Source: Flavobacterium ichthyis
GTDB lineage: Bacteria; Bacteroidota; Bacteroidia; Flavobacteriales; Flavobacteriaceae
Direction: 5' to 3'
Assembly: GCF_009915155.1 (NCBI RefSeq)
Contig: NZ_JAABLM010000014.1
Location: 1 to 64,000, forward strand
DNA length: 64,000 nt
Below, one piece after another: positions 16,353 to 26,300 of this stretch; the stretch's first letter is position 1; each line of letters starts with the position of its first letter. The notes under the pieces are model-generated. The model had not been told where the DNA came from, did no database searches, and saw only the letters and a program-made list of their open reading frames with translations. Position numbers and translations under genes: made by a program.

Positions 16353-18617
16353 TTACAGCGAAGCTTTATAAAATCGGAGTTCGTCCCACGAAAAAGTTTC
16401 TCCGTATTTTTCTTTTAAAGGCGTGAGCGAAAGTTCGTCATAACCTTCAAAAGCTTTAGCAAGCTCCACAATTTTGTCATCCGGAAGAATTTCTGTTAGG
16501 GCAATTTTTTTGCTTTGAATTAATTTCGAAATATGACTTGCGATTGTTTGGTTGGTTAATTTTCGCAATGCCGCAATTTCTTCCAACGAATTTTTGGCTT
16601 GCCATAATTCAAACGTTTCTTCGTAGGTAGATTTTTTCTCTTTTTTCGGTTTTTTTTCTTTTTTAGAATAACGAGAAACCGCAAAATCTTCTTCAATAAG
16701 ATGTTGGTTTTCAGCTTTGAAAATCGTTTTTACTTCTTCAATTTTGTTATTTCTATACTTTAAAACTTTCGCCGAAATTAAATTTTCCTTATTAATTTCT
16801 TTATTATTTAGCATTAATTCTACCAATTTTTCTGCCTTAAATAATCGAAGTACGGCTTTGGTTTGCAATTCTTCGAGTAATGCAAATTCTTCATAAATGG
16901 CTTTTGCTTTTTTGATTTGCCCAACTTGTAAAAGCTTGTACAGCAAGCCTTCAACTAATTTATCTTTTTTCGGAAAAAAATAATTTTGCGCAGCATAAAA
17001 TCTTTCTGAAATATTGTTAAGGTCGAAGTTTTCCGGCAAAAATAAATAATCGAGTTGCTTGATGAATTTTTCGGCGTGAATGGACATTTCATCGAACAAA
17101 GCCGAAGATTCCTGAGCCCATTTTTGAAACTGATTTTTCCCGGATTTCTCCGAAGTTTCGCTATAACTAAAACGGTGATTCCGCCATTCTTGCGCGAGAT
17201 TTTTCCAATTAAAACTTTCCTTGAGATATTCCCTAAAATAAATTTTCGTTTCGATTTGAAGGGAATCTGCCAATTGGCTTTCGCAAGCTTTATTTTTGGC
17301 ATAATCCATCACTTCGGCATCATTAGAAATTCCGTTCATGTTAAGCGGAGAAAGCAAAACGAGCCCGTTTAACGAACGAAGTCGAGACAACGCAACATAG
17401 GCTTGTCCGGGCAAAAAAACGTCCGATACATCAATCGCGGCTTTATCAAACGTGAGGCCTTGACTTTTGTGAACCGTAATTGCCCACGCCAGTTTGATGG
17501 GGTAATGCTGAAAAGTACCTAAAAGCTCCTCATCAATTTCTTTAGTGTGAGGGTTAACTGTATAACGAATGTTGCGCCATTCGTAGCGTGAAACTTCAAT
17601 AGTTTTTTTTTCTTCCGGGAAATTGACTAAAATTTCATCTTGTGAAACTGAAAATATAACGCCCATTTTTCCGTTGAAGAAATTTTTTTCGCCTGAAATA
17701 TCGTTTTTGATAAACATGACTTGTGCGCCTTTTTTCAACAAAAGACTTTCTTCCACCGGAAAAATTTTCTCTGGAAAATCGCCAACGATTTGCGGTGTAA
17801 ATTTAAACTGTGGACTTGCAATTTCGGCAAGTGCTTGGTAATTAATTGTGTCGGCTTTGTGATTATGGGTGGTAAGCGTGATGAAACCCGGATTTTGTTT
17901 TAAATTAAAATTTGGATTCACCAATTGATTTAAAACGTTGACATCTTTGGTTTCCACCAAATTATTCCGCAGATTGTTGAGAATGCCGATGAAAATATCG
18001 TCGGTTTGGCGGTAAATTTTCGATAGTTCTACGTACAACGGCGGATTTTGCTGCAAAATTCGGGCGTGAAAGAAAAATTTTCCCGTGTAATAATTTCGCA
18101 AAATATTCCATTCTTCGTGTTTGATGACGGGCGGCAATTGCAATAAATCGCCAATAAAAAGCATTTGAACGCCACCAAATGCTTGTTGGTTTTTTCTTAC
18201 TTTTTTCAGCATAAAATCCATAGCGTCAAGCAAATCGGGACGTAACATGCTGACTTCGTCAATGATTAATAATTCTAAATTTCTGAATACCGCTTTTCGC
18301 ATAGCACTCATTTTAAAGTGGCGACTTAGGCTGTTTTTGGTTTCGAATTTTAAATTATTTTGGGCAAAAAAATCTGCATTGTTTTCCGGAATAAAAGCAC
18401 TTAGCGGCAACTGAAACATCGAGTGAATGGTCACGCCTCCAGCATTTAAAGCCGCAATTCCAGTTGGAGCAACGACAGCAGTATTTTTGTGGGTAACTTT
18501 AATAATTTCGTGCAACAAAGTGGTTTTTCCGGTTCCGGCTTTTCCGGTTAGAAAAATGTTTTTGTTGGTTTGGTTGATAAATTTCAGGGTGAAATTTCCG
18601 GCTTCTGAAAACTGCAT
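16353..18617 (-). CDS. PIF1-like superfamily 1 helicase with C-terminal helix-turn-helix
   Basis: 754 residues from ATG 18617, which gives MQFSEAGNFTLKFINQTNKN just ahead of the Walker A motif FLTGKAGTGKTTLL; an ATG at 18650 is also possible. Walker B is LLIIDEVSML, with QMLFIGDLLQLPPV following. The UvrD-like C-terminal helicase motif is AITVHKSQGLTFDKA with YVALSRLRSLNGLVLL. The last 90 residues (LWQAKNSLEEIAALRKLTNQ, then SHISKLIQSKKIAL) form the HTH domain also seen at RecQ C-termini. It probably unwinds DNA in repair or replication restart. Confidence 0.88.
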   Translation of the reverse strand: MQFSEAGNFTLKFINQTNKNIFLTGKAGTGKTTLLHEIIKVTHKNTAVVAPTGIAALNAGGVTIHSMFQLPLSAFIPENNADFFAQNNLKFETKNSLSRHFKMSAMRKAVFRNLELLIIDEVSMLRPDLLDAMDFMLKKVRKNQQAFGGVQMLFIGDLLQLPPVIKHEEWNILRNYYTGKFFFHARILQQNPPLYVELSKIYRQTDDIFIGILNNLRNNLVETKDVNVLNQLVNPNFNLKQNPGFITLTTHNHKADTINYQALAEIASPQFKFTPQIVGDFPEKIFPVEESLLLKKGAQVMFIKNDISGEKNFFNGKMGVIFSVSQDEILVNFPEEKKTIEVSRYEWRNIRYTVNPHTKEIDEELLGTFQHYPIKLAWAITVHKSQGLTFDKAAIDVSDVFLPGQAYVALSRLRSLNGLVLLSPLNMNGISNDAEVMDYAKNKACESQLADSLQIETKIYFREYLKESFNWKNLAQEWRNHRFSYSETSEKSGKNQFQKWAQESSALFDEMSIHAEKFIKQLDYLFLPENFDLNNISERFYAAQNYFFPKKDKLVEGLLYKLLQVGQIKKAKAIYEEFALLEELQTKAVLRLFKAEKLVELMLNNKEINKENLISAKVLKYRNNKIEEVKTIFKAENQHLIEEDFAVSRYSKKEKKPKKEKKSTYEETFELWQAKNSLEEIAALRKLTNQTIASHISKLIQSKKIALTEILPDDKIVELAKAFEGYDELSLTPLKEKYGETFSWDELRFYKASL

Positions 18618-18674
18618 CTGCGTATATTTTGCGTAAGCGGAAAAATACAATTTTTGTGATGAGCTTGCAAAAAA

Positions 18675-18698
18675 AAACCTCTGGAATTACAGAGGTTC
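18675..18698 (-). terminator. Terminator downstream of the OmpH-like gene
   Basis: Stem AACCTCTG / CAGAGGTT (18676-18683 with 18690-18697) and, on the minus strand, a run of nine T after it. Confidence 0.85.
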
Positions 18699-18703
18699 AT
18701 GTT

Positions 18704-19288
18704 TTATTTTTTTTCGGCTTCGGTAGTAGCCGGTGCTTTTTCTTCTTCTTTTGCTGGCGCTTTGTATTTATCGTTCAGCTCTTTTAAGATTTTATCGGTG
18801 ATGTCTAAACCGTCTTTTCCATATAAAATGGTTGATGCTTCTCCGGTTCCATAAATGTAAGTGTAACCGTTTTTCTTACCATAATCTTGGATGAATTTTT
18901 TCATACGGCTTTTCATTGAATCCATTTCAACACCGCTTTCATCTTGCAGTTGACGCATCATGGATTGTTGTGCATAAGTCAATTCTTGCTCACGTTTTTG
19001 TAGTTCTGCGCCTTTTCTTTGAGCCCATTCTGGTCCGTTAGCTTGTGCATTTCTTTGAAAATTTTGTGCTTCTTCTTGGAAACGTTTTACTTGCTGGTCT
19101 AATTCTCTTCCCATTGTTTCGCCTTTTTGCTTGTATTTGGCCTGAAGATCTTTAGATTCCGTATATTTTTCCATTAATTCTACCGTATTTACGTAAGCGG
19201 TTTTTTCGGTAGCGGTTTTGACTTGCTCTTCTTTGTTGCACGAAAACAAACTGAAGGCTATTGCAAATGCAACAATTGTTTTTTTCAT
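18704..19288 (-). CDS. OmpH/Skp-family periplasmic chaperone-like lipoprotein
   Basis: 194 residues. A lipoprotein signal (MKKTIVAFAIAFSLFSCNKE, Cys17) is followed by the OmpH/Skp pattern: beta strand AYVNTVELMEKYTESKDLQ, long coiled-coil arms rich in Q, E and K, and the closing YTYIYGTGEASTILYGKDGL with DITDKILKELNDKY. Skp-type proteins hold unfolded outer-membrane proteins. The lipobox would tether this one to a membrane, unlike soluble Skp. The C-terminal tail is Lys/Glu/Ala-rich and low in complexity. Confidence 0.85.
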   Translation of the reverse strand: MKKTIVAFAIAFSLFSCNKEEQVKTATEKTAYVNTVELMEKYTESKDLQAKYKQKGETMGRELDQQVKRFQEEAQNFQRNAQANGPEWAQRKGAELQKREQELTYAQQSMMRQLQDESGVEMDSMKSRMKKFIQDYGKKNGYTYIYGTGEASTILYGKDGLDITDKILKELNDKYKAPAKEEEKAPATTEAEKK

Positions 19289-19509
19289 TGTTTAAATTTT
19301 TTGTGGGTTCAAAAGTAAAAAAAAATAATCAGAAACTTGATTTGTACAAAATTATCGTTGAATCCTTAATTATTAAATTTATTTATACGTTTAATTTTTG
19401 TGATAAATTATATTGATTGAAATTAACTTTATAACATTAGCGCTATTGGATTTATTTCGAAAAGAAATGGTTTTACCTGATTGAGCTCGTTTAAATTGAA
19501 AATTGGGCT

Positions 19510-20352
19510 TTATTTTACGTTTTTGTTGTTTTTGATGACATAAATTAGCGAGGAGTATTCAAAAGTGCGACTCGCCATTCGGTTTGATTTTAATCCGATG
19601 TGAAATGCTTTAAGAAAATTCATTTTCCCGGTTTTGTATTTTTCGGAAAGTAAACTCACATAAAATGCATCAAATTTCATAGGTAAAATATCCGTGACTT
19701 TCATTTCATGCTGAGCAAATATTTGTTTGATTGCCGTTTTTGAAAAATGCCAAAGGTGTCTTGGCACATCATAGGCTGCCCAAAATTCTTTGTAATACTG
19801 TGCATCATAAGAATTAAAATTGGGAACTGCTACAATTAGCACACCTTCTGGTTTTAATAATCTTTTGAGTTCTTCAATTTGCAAATTGTAATCTGGAACA
19901 TGTTCTAAAACATGCCACATGGTAATCACATCAAAAGAATTTTCTTCTAAGTTCTTAGTTTCGGAGAAAATTTCTAAACCTTTTTGAATGGCGATATTGC
20001 GGGCTTTTTCATTAGGTTCTACCCCGATGGTTTGCCAGTCGTTATTTTTTGCAGCTAATAAAAAATCACCCGTTCCGGCACCCAAATCGAGCAAAATTCC
20101 TTTGTCACTTTCAGCATTTATAAGGGAAATTTTTTCGTTTAAAGCGATATTTTTTACAAAATGATACATTTTTTCAAATAAGGAACGCTTATTATCCGTA
20201 TGAGAAATATAATCGTCACTTTCGTAATATTTAGGTAAATCTGAAGCGTTTGGAACTGGAATCGTCTGCAATACATCTAACTCTGGATGAAGTACCAAAT
20301 GAAATGTTTCTTTGGAAACGGAATGGTCGATAACTTTTAAAAAATCTTTCAT
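19510..20352 (-). CDS. Class I SAM-dependent methyltransferase
   Basis: 280 residues. The SAM-binding motif I LLDLGAGTGDFLLA lies near residues 87-100, followed by GVEPNEKARNIAIQKGL, the acidic loop FDVITMWHVLEHVPD (motif II region, typical of Methyltransf_11/23) and a post-motif VLIVAVPNFNSYDA. The N-terminal part (CxxC-lacking) may set substrate choice, which is unknown. It is transcribed immediately after a small lipoprotein gene (0 bp gap), itself overlapping mnmG by 1 bp. Confidence 0.85.
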   Translation of the reverse strand: MKDFLKVIDHSVSKETFHLVLHPELDVLQTIPVPNASDLPKYYESDDYISHTDNKRSLFEKMYHFVKNIALNEKISLINAESDKGILLDLGAGTGDFLLAAKNNDWQTIGVEPNEKARNIAIQKGLEIFSETKNLEENSFDVITMWHVLEHVPDYNLQIEELKRLLKPEGVLIVAVPNFNSYDAQYYKEFWAAYDVPRHLWHFSKTAIKQIFAQHEMKVTDILPMKFDAFYVSLLSEKYKTGKMNFLKAFHIGLKSNRMASRTFEYSSLIYVIKNNKNVK

Positions 20353-20871
20353 TTAAAAATTTAAGTATTCGTCTTTTAAATTCTTTAGATATTGGGTGGA
20401 AATTTGATAGTATAATGAATTAGGATTTAAGGCATCTTCGTTTTGATCGCTAACCAATGAAACTGCTAAAAATACTGACTGATTTCCTACAACATTTGCG
20501 ATTGTTTCTTTATTTATGGCAGCAAAATTATTATAACCAAAGTATTTTTCAAATTCATTATGTTCGTAAATAATGAGTTTAAAGCGGGTTTCGTTAATAG
20601 TTATCCAAATTTCATTTGCAAGAAAGTTATTCAAATTATATTTTACCGCTACAAATTGCTGAAAGGGTACATTTCGCAAGTTATTTTCGAATATAAATGC
20701 ATTAAGTGGTTTAGTTCCCAAAATTTCTTTACCATTTTCAGCGATATAATAATCATCAATCTGATATCCGATTTTGCCAATACTACAAGAAGTACATAAA
20801 AAAAATATCGTAAAAATCATTGGCAATACCGATGAATAAAGGGATTTATATTTTCGTTCCACGTGAAACAT
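20353..20871 (-). CDS. Small lipoprotein of unknown function downstream of mnmG
   Basis: 172 residues. MFHVERKYKSLYSS precedes a hydrophobic segment and lipobox LCTSC, so export as a lipoprotein is likely. No family recognised. The first codons MFHVE are encoded by a parS-like palindrome (20856-20870), so part of the N-terminus may be a by-product of that site. A start at the internal Met18 would leave too short a signal region. It overlaps mnmG by 1 bp and abuts the methyltransferase gene. Confidence 0.6.
   Translation of the reverse strand: MFHVERKYKSLYSSVLPMIFTIFFLCTSCSIGKIGYQIDDYYIAENGKEILGTKPLNAFIFENNLRNVPFQQFVAVKYNLNNFLANEIWITINETRFKLIIYEHNEFEKYFGYNNFAAINKETIANVVGNQSVFLAVSLVSDQNEDALNPNSLYYQISTQYLKNLKDEYLNF
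20856..20870. promoter_or_regulatory. parS-like ParB-binding site, copy 1
   Basis: GTTCCACGTGAAACA, matching the widely conserved parS palindrome TGTTNCACGTGAAACA except for its first base. It lies in the first codons of the small lipoprotein gene. Confidence 0.75.
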
Positions 20872-22742
20872 TATCTTCCCATATGAATTAATAGTACAGA
20901 AATATCGCTTGGTGAAACACCGCTAATTCTGGAAGCTTGTGATAAAGTAACGGGTCGGATTTTTTTAAATTTTTCTCTGGCTTCAAATGAAAGCGACTTT
21001 ATTTTATCATAATCGAAATTTTCTGGGATTCGAACCTCTTCCAGACGGGTTAATTTATTGGCATTATTTTTTTCTTTTTCAATATATCCCGAGTATTTTA
21101 CTTGAATTTCAGCTTGTTCTAAAATTTCTTCGTCTAAATCTCTTTCTGAGACATAGTTTGCCACTTTTTCGAACTTTAGAATATCCACTAAATTGATTTG
21201 TGGACGAGAAAATATTTTAAACATCTTGTCAGGTTGAGAAATCTTTGCAGATCCATTTGCTTCGAGAATAGGATTCGTTTCATCAACAGTTACAGATGTT
21301 TCTTTGAAGAAATCAACCAAATCGCTCGATTGCTTTTGTTTTATTTCCATTTGACGCAAACGATCGTCGCTAGCCAAGCCAATTTCATGGGCTTTTGGCG
21401 TTAATCGGAAATCGGCGTTATCTTGTCGTAAAAGGGTTCTATATTCCGCTCGTGACGTAAACATTCTGTAAGGTTCTTCGGTTCCTTTTGTGATTAGATC
21501 GTCGATTAAAACGCCAATATAAGCTTCGTCACGTTTTAAAATTAATGGTTCTTTTTCATGTACTTTTAAGTGTGCATTGATTCCCGCCATTAAACCTTGA
21601 GAAGCGGCTTCTTCATAACCTGTTGTACCATTGATTTGCCCAGCGAAATACAGGTTTTCTACCAATTTAGTTTCTAAGGTATGTTTCAATTGTGTTGGTG
21701 GAAAATAATCATATTCGATGGCGTAACCTGGACGGAAAAATTTCACGTTTTCGAACCCTTCAACGGAACGTAACGCTTTAAACTGAACTTCCTCTGGCAA
21801 GGAAGTAGAAAATCCGTTGACATAAACCTCAACCGTGTTCCAACCTTCCGGTTCAACAAATAATTGATGACGTTCTTTATCAGCAAAGCGATTGATTTTA
21901 TCTTCAATAGACGGACAATATCTTGGTCCTAAACTTTGAATTCTGCCATTAAACATTGGTGAACGATCAAAACCTTCGCGTAAAACCTCGTGGACTAATG
22001 GTGATGTATAAGTCATGTGACATGCTTTTTGAACAGCCAAAGGTTTTGTAATGTTAGAATAAGAAAATTTTCCCGGTTTTTCGTCGCCTGGTTGTTCTGT
22101 CATTTTTGCGTAATTTAACGAACGGCCGTCAACACGCGGCGGTGTTCCGGTTTTCATTCTTCCGGCAGTAAATCCAGCGCGAACTAAATCTTCTGTGATG
22201 CCGTAAGCGGCTCCTTCTCCTGCTCTACCTCCACCAAATTGTTTTTCGCCAATATGGATTAATCCATTCAAAAAAGTTCCATTAGTTAATACCACCGATT
22301 TGGCTTTAATTTCCACTCCTAACGAAGTGACGATTCCGGTAACTTTATGGTTTTCGATCAATAGACCGCAAACCATTTCTTGGTAAAAATCGAGGTTTGG
22401 GGTTTGCTCCAACATCAAACGCCACTCTTCGGCGAAACGCATTCTGTCGCTTTGGACTCTTGGCGACCACATAGCAGGACCTTTAGATTTGTTGAGCATT
22501 TTGAACTGTATAGCAGTTTTATCTGACACAATTCCAGAGTAACCTCCTAGCGCATCAATTTCGCGTACGATTTGCCCTTTGGCGATTCCTCCCATTGCAG
22601 GATTACATGACATTTGCGCAATGTTTTGCAAACTCATGGTAACCAACAAAGTTTTGGAACCGAGATTTGCGGCAGCAGCCGCGGCTTCTGAACCTGCGTG
22701 TCCGGCACCAACTACTATTACATCATATTTATCTTGAAACAT
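20871..22742 (-). CDS. mnmG: tRNA uridine-5-carboxymethylaminomethyl modification enzyme MnmG (GidA)
   Basis: 623-residue FAD enzyme that, with MnmE, modifies U34 of certain tRNAs. The FAD-binding dinucleotide motif is at residues 10-21 (VVGAGHAGSEAA), followed by MSCNPAMGGIAKGQIVREID, the GGGRAGE loop, KTGTPPRVDGRS, the two-Cys segments YCPSIEDK and MSCNPAMGG, and the C-terminal GVSPSDISVLLIHMGR. Length is standard. mnmG is often close to the replication origin. Here parS-like sites flank it on both sides. Confidence 0.97.
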   Translation of the reverse strand: MFQDKYDVIVVGAGHAGSEAAAAAANLGSKTLLVTMSLQNIAQMSCNPAMGGIAKGQIVREIDALGGYSGIVSDKTAIQFKMLNKSKGPAMWSPRVQSDRMRFAEEWRLMLEQTPNLDFYQEMVCGLLIENHKVTGIVTSLGVEIKAKSVVLTNGTFLNGLIHIGEKQFGGGRAGEGAAYGITEDLVRAGFTAGRMKTGTPPRVDGRSLNYAKMTEQPGDEKPGKFSYSNITKPLAVQKACHMTYTSPLVHEVLREGFDRSPMFNGRIQSLGPRYCPSIEDKINRFADKERHQLFVEPEGWNTVEVYVNGFSTSLPEEVQFKALRSVEGFENVKFFRPGYAIEYDYFPPTQLKHTLETKLVENLYFAGQINGTTGYEEAASQGLMAGINAHLKVHEKEPLILKRDEAYIGVLIDDLITKGTEEPYRMFTSRAEYRTLLRQDNADFRLTPKAHEIGLASDDRLRQMEIKQKQSSDLVDFFKETSVTVDETNPILEANGSAKISQPDKMFKIFSRPQINLVDILKFEKVANYVSERDLDEEILEQAEIQVKYSGYIEKEKNNANKLTRLEEVRIPENFDYDKIKSLSFEAREKFKKIRPVTLSQASRISGVSPSDISVLLIHMGR

Positions 22743-22763
22743 TTTTCTCTTGTTAATTATATT

Positions 22764-22779
22764 TGTTCCACGTGGAACA
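22764..22779. promoter_or_regulatory. parS-like ParB-binding site, copy 2
   Basis: Perfect 16-bp palindrome TGTTCCACGTGGAACA, 22 bp upstream of the mnmG start codon and within its probable promoter region. Confidence 0.8.
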
Positions 22780-22829
22780 GTGTGTGTTTTTTATCCTAAA
22801 GATTACTGAAATGCAACCCTGTTTTTCTC

Positions 22830-22912
22830 ATAGCCCCGATTGGAGAAAATATCCTTTTTTAAAGTGAAGCGATAGCGAAGGCTAAAAAAGATATTTCGGA
22901 AAGCGGGAATTA
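22830..22912. repeat. Imperfect inverted-repeat element between two parS sites
   Basis: TAGCCCCGATTGG through TATCCTTTTTT is mirrored by AAAAAAGATATTTCGG through AAGCGGGAATTA, separated by about 25 bp. The element could fold into a long imperfect hairpin. I recall very similar sequences scattered between genes of many Flavobacterium genomes; no function is known to me. Confidence 0.5.
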
Positions 22913-22953
22913 CGATGGCAAACAAAAACCAAGCCATTCGCTCTAAAAAATAA

Positions 22954-23373
22954 TTATTGTTCCACGTGGAACATTTTTATTTTTTCGTCTTCTTTTTGGC
23001 GCATCAAAATCTCTTGTTCGGGCGACTTGTCTTTGTAACCGCAATAGTGTAAAACACCGTGAATGATGACGCGACGGAGTTCTTCATCGAACGATACCTC
23101 GAAATCTTGGGCATTGTCAGCAACGCGTTCTACCGAAATGTAAATATCACCGTGGATCTCGTTTCCTACGGAATAGTCGAAACTGATGATGTCGGTTAGC
23201 GTATCGTGATTGAGATACTCCAGATTGATTTGGTGTAGATAATCGTCATTGCAAAAAATATAATTTATCTCGCCTTCGGTTTTATTTTCTGAGGCAATGA
23301 CACGCGAAATCCAGTTGGTAAAATCGGCTTTATTTGCGATTTCAAAATCGGTTTCGTAGTTAAAGCTAATCAT
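22954..23373 (-). CDS. ybeY: Endoribonuclease YbeY (rRNA maturation)
   Basis: 139 residues, single-domain metal-dependent RNase for 16S rRNA 3' maturation and ribosome quality control. The signature reads HGVLHYCGYKDKSPEQE: two zinc histidines (His105, His109) are present, but the third His of the usual HGxLHLxGYDH motif is replaced in the KDK stretch, a variant I recall as normal in Bacteroidota. DIISFDYS and HGDIYISVERV are family typical. The last codons (MFHVEQ) are encoded by parS-like copy 3. It overlaps the DUF4175 gene by 8 bp. Confidence 0.92.
   Translation of the reverse strand: MISFNYETDFEIANKADFTNWISRVIASENKTEGEINYIFCNDDYLHQINLEYLNHDTLTDIISFDYSVGNEIHGDIYISVERVADNAQDFEVSFDEELRRVIIHGVLHYCGYKDKSPEQEILMRQKEDEKIKMFHVEQ
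22958..22973. promoter_or_regulatory. parS-like ParB-binding site, copy 3
   Basis: Perfect 16-bp palindrome TGTTCCACGTGGAACA that encodes the C-terminal residues of YbeY. Confidence 0.8.
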
Positions 23374-26300
23374 TGTTTTTAAAATATTCTTGAACCTTTT
23401 GGTTGTAATTTGGCCGCAAAGGTAGTGATTGCCTGTTTAATATTTCAATACTATTTAAATATTGGCGTAAAGCGAGTGGAATTTCACCGGGTTGCGAACC
23501 GTAATCTTTTTTATTGGTTTGGGATTGGCGTTTGGTGTCTTCACCCTGTTGCTGAATGGCTTTTTCGAGCTTGAGCAGTTCGTGTTTGAGGTTAAGCATT
23601 TTTTGCAGGGTTTGGTTTGTAAAACCTTTGTTAAGTAAATCTTTTTCGATTTGTTTCATTTGGTTCAAAGTATTTTGACCACTGTTTCCCATTCCATTTT
23701 TCTCCAATTCATTTTGGAGTGCTTCGCGGAGGCGTTGCTGTTCTTTATATATTTCTAGGATTTTTTCAGCGTTTCCTTCACCATCATTTCCTTGTGTACC
23801 GTTTTTGCCGGACTTGCCATCTTTGCCTTTTCCGGGTTGTTCGCCTTCTTTACCTTCTCCTTCATTTTTTCCATCTTCTCCATCACCTTCTTCCATACCC
23901 TCTTTCATTTTTTCACCAAGTCCTTGTTGTTTTTGGATAATGTCTGGCAATTGCATGCCTTCACCTTGCCCAGGTTTTGGCTTGCCCATTCCCATTCCTG
24001 ACATTTGCATTTGCATATTATTTAAAGCGTTGCTTAAAAAATCAGCTAATTTATTTGCGGAAGAAACCGCGTATTGCTGGTGCGAAACTCCTTTAGAAAT
24101 TTGGGCTTCTACAAGCGTTTCAAGAGCTTTATCAATGCTGTAATGTACATTTCCAATTTCCTTTGTTACCTCTTCGGCAATTTTTGGATTACGAAGCGAC
24201 ATGGCAAATAAACTATCGTCCACATGCTTGAATTGTTGCTTTAAATCTTGTTGAACTTTTAAGTGTTTATTAAACGAAAGCGAACCACGTTTTTGAGTTT
24301 TAAATTCTTTCATAACATCTTCTTGAGCAAAAGAGTAAGCCAGTAAATTATCGAGGATTTGACGCAACATTTTCACGTCTTCTTCCAGTTGTTCCTTTTC
24401 GCCTCCCATCATCATGTCTTTCATATTGCCACTCATTTGTTTCATTTTTTGAGCCGCACTCTTTTGCTTTGGTTTCGCTTTAGGTTTGTTGTCTTTTTTG
24501 AGTTCATCAGAAGCGTTTTGCATATCTTGCTCAATACTTTGCTCTGTTTTTTCATCTTCAGGAAGTTCCATTGGCTTCTTTAAATCCTGGTTTTCTTTTT
24601 GTAAATCTTTTAATTCCTTTTGAATTTGGTCAAACTCTTTTTGGATTTGGTCTTGTTTTTCGGCAGAATTTTGCTGGTCGTTTTGCGATAACTTCTCCTG
24701 TTTCTCAGCAAGCTTTTCTAATTTTTCCGCCAATTGTTCCGCTTTTTTCTGAACGTAAAAACGCTTGGTCAACTCCACCAGTTGTTCCAGATTTTTGGCT
24801 TGGTTTTTTCCGGCTTGTTTAAATTTATCCATTTTATCAAACAATTCTTCCTCTTTCAGTTTCTCTGACAACTTTTTGAGTTCGTCTAAAAGTTTTTCGT
24901 TTTTCTCAGCCTCCTTTTCAGCGTTTTCTAAACGTTTTTGAAGTTCTTCTTTTTGTGGGTCTTTTTCGTCAGCTTTAAATTTTTCCAAATTGTTTTCGAG
25001 CTTTTTAGAAAATTCTTTCATCATTTGCTCTTGTTGTTTCTGGCGTTGGATAAAATCATTTATTTTTTGCAAATCTTTGTGTTCGAGCGATTGCGTTTCT
25101 TTTCCTAACTTTTGCAACTTCTCTAACTCAGATAATTGTTTGTCTTGGTCTTTGATGGATTTTTCAAGTGAATTGATATTGTCATTTTGCTGTTCCAAAT
25201 TCTGTTGTTGTTTTTCTTCTACCGTACTAATTCTATCAGAAAACACTGATGATTTTGTAGATTTGAATTGGTGCAATACATCATTATCAAAAATTTCAAA
25301 ATAATAATCATAAGAAACTCCTTCGGTTAATTGTAAATTTCCTGGGAAACGAAACACAAATTGATCGAAGTTGGCATTTTTAACTTGAAGATTGGCGCGT
25401 TTTGCCTGTTTTTCCTGACCTTTAGGATAATAAACAACTTGTAATTTACTTAAACCATAATCGTCCGAAACTTGCCCGACAATTACGTTTTGTTCCAACT
25501 TTAAACTATCTGGAGCGTGATTAGCGGAAATTGTTGGGAATTGATCTTTAACAGTTGTGATTTGATAGTTTAGTTTTTCGTGGTGTTTGATGTTTTTATT
25601 TGAGGTAAGAATCTGATAATCTGTATTTTGATTGATTTTTTTTGAAATTTGAAAAGTCGCCTCTTTTTGACCAAAAGTCGAAAAGTGCGTACCATCAGAC
25701 CATTCCACTTTATTGGTGGCCAAAGCCGAAACCTGCCAAATGACATTTGTACCTTCCGGAACGACAGCATTTCCTGAACCTTCAACTGTTTCTGATTTTC
25801 TTTGCAAATAGGAAGGAAATTGTAAAATCATTTTGAGATTAGAAATTGTAGGAACTGCCACCACATTCAATTGGTAATTTTGCGAAGTAATTTGATTGGC
25901 TTCTATGTGGAAATTTTTGCTTTCAGTTATTTGCGAAAATTTATATTCGAAAATTCCAGGTTCAATCATTTCCATAAAATAACTTTCGCCATCGAGATAA
26001 ATCATCGCATTTTCTGGAACGACTTTTCCCACGGTTTTTATTTTCAAAATAAAATCATTGCCTTGTTGAGTTTGCAAAGATTTATTTTCCACCATAAAAA
26101 CAAATGGAGCCGGAGGCGTGTAACGCTCGTTATAGTTGACAACACGCGTGAAACTTTGGGTAATCACATCGCTATTTCCGGAAATCAAGAAAAATAAAAT
26201 CAATAAAACCGGAATGGCAGCCCAAGGCAAATATTTTACATTTCCTTTAAAATTAATGGCATTGCCAAATGGAATGGGGTTGAGATTTTTTGCTTTTTGT

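Noticed and set aside
23792..24143. Plus-strand frames opposite the DUF4175 gene
   Set aside because: They mirror the Lys/Glu-rich low-complexity region and give Phe/Ser/Leu-rich nonsense proteins.
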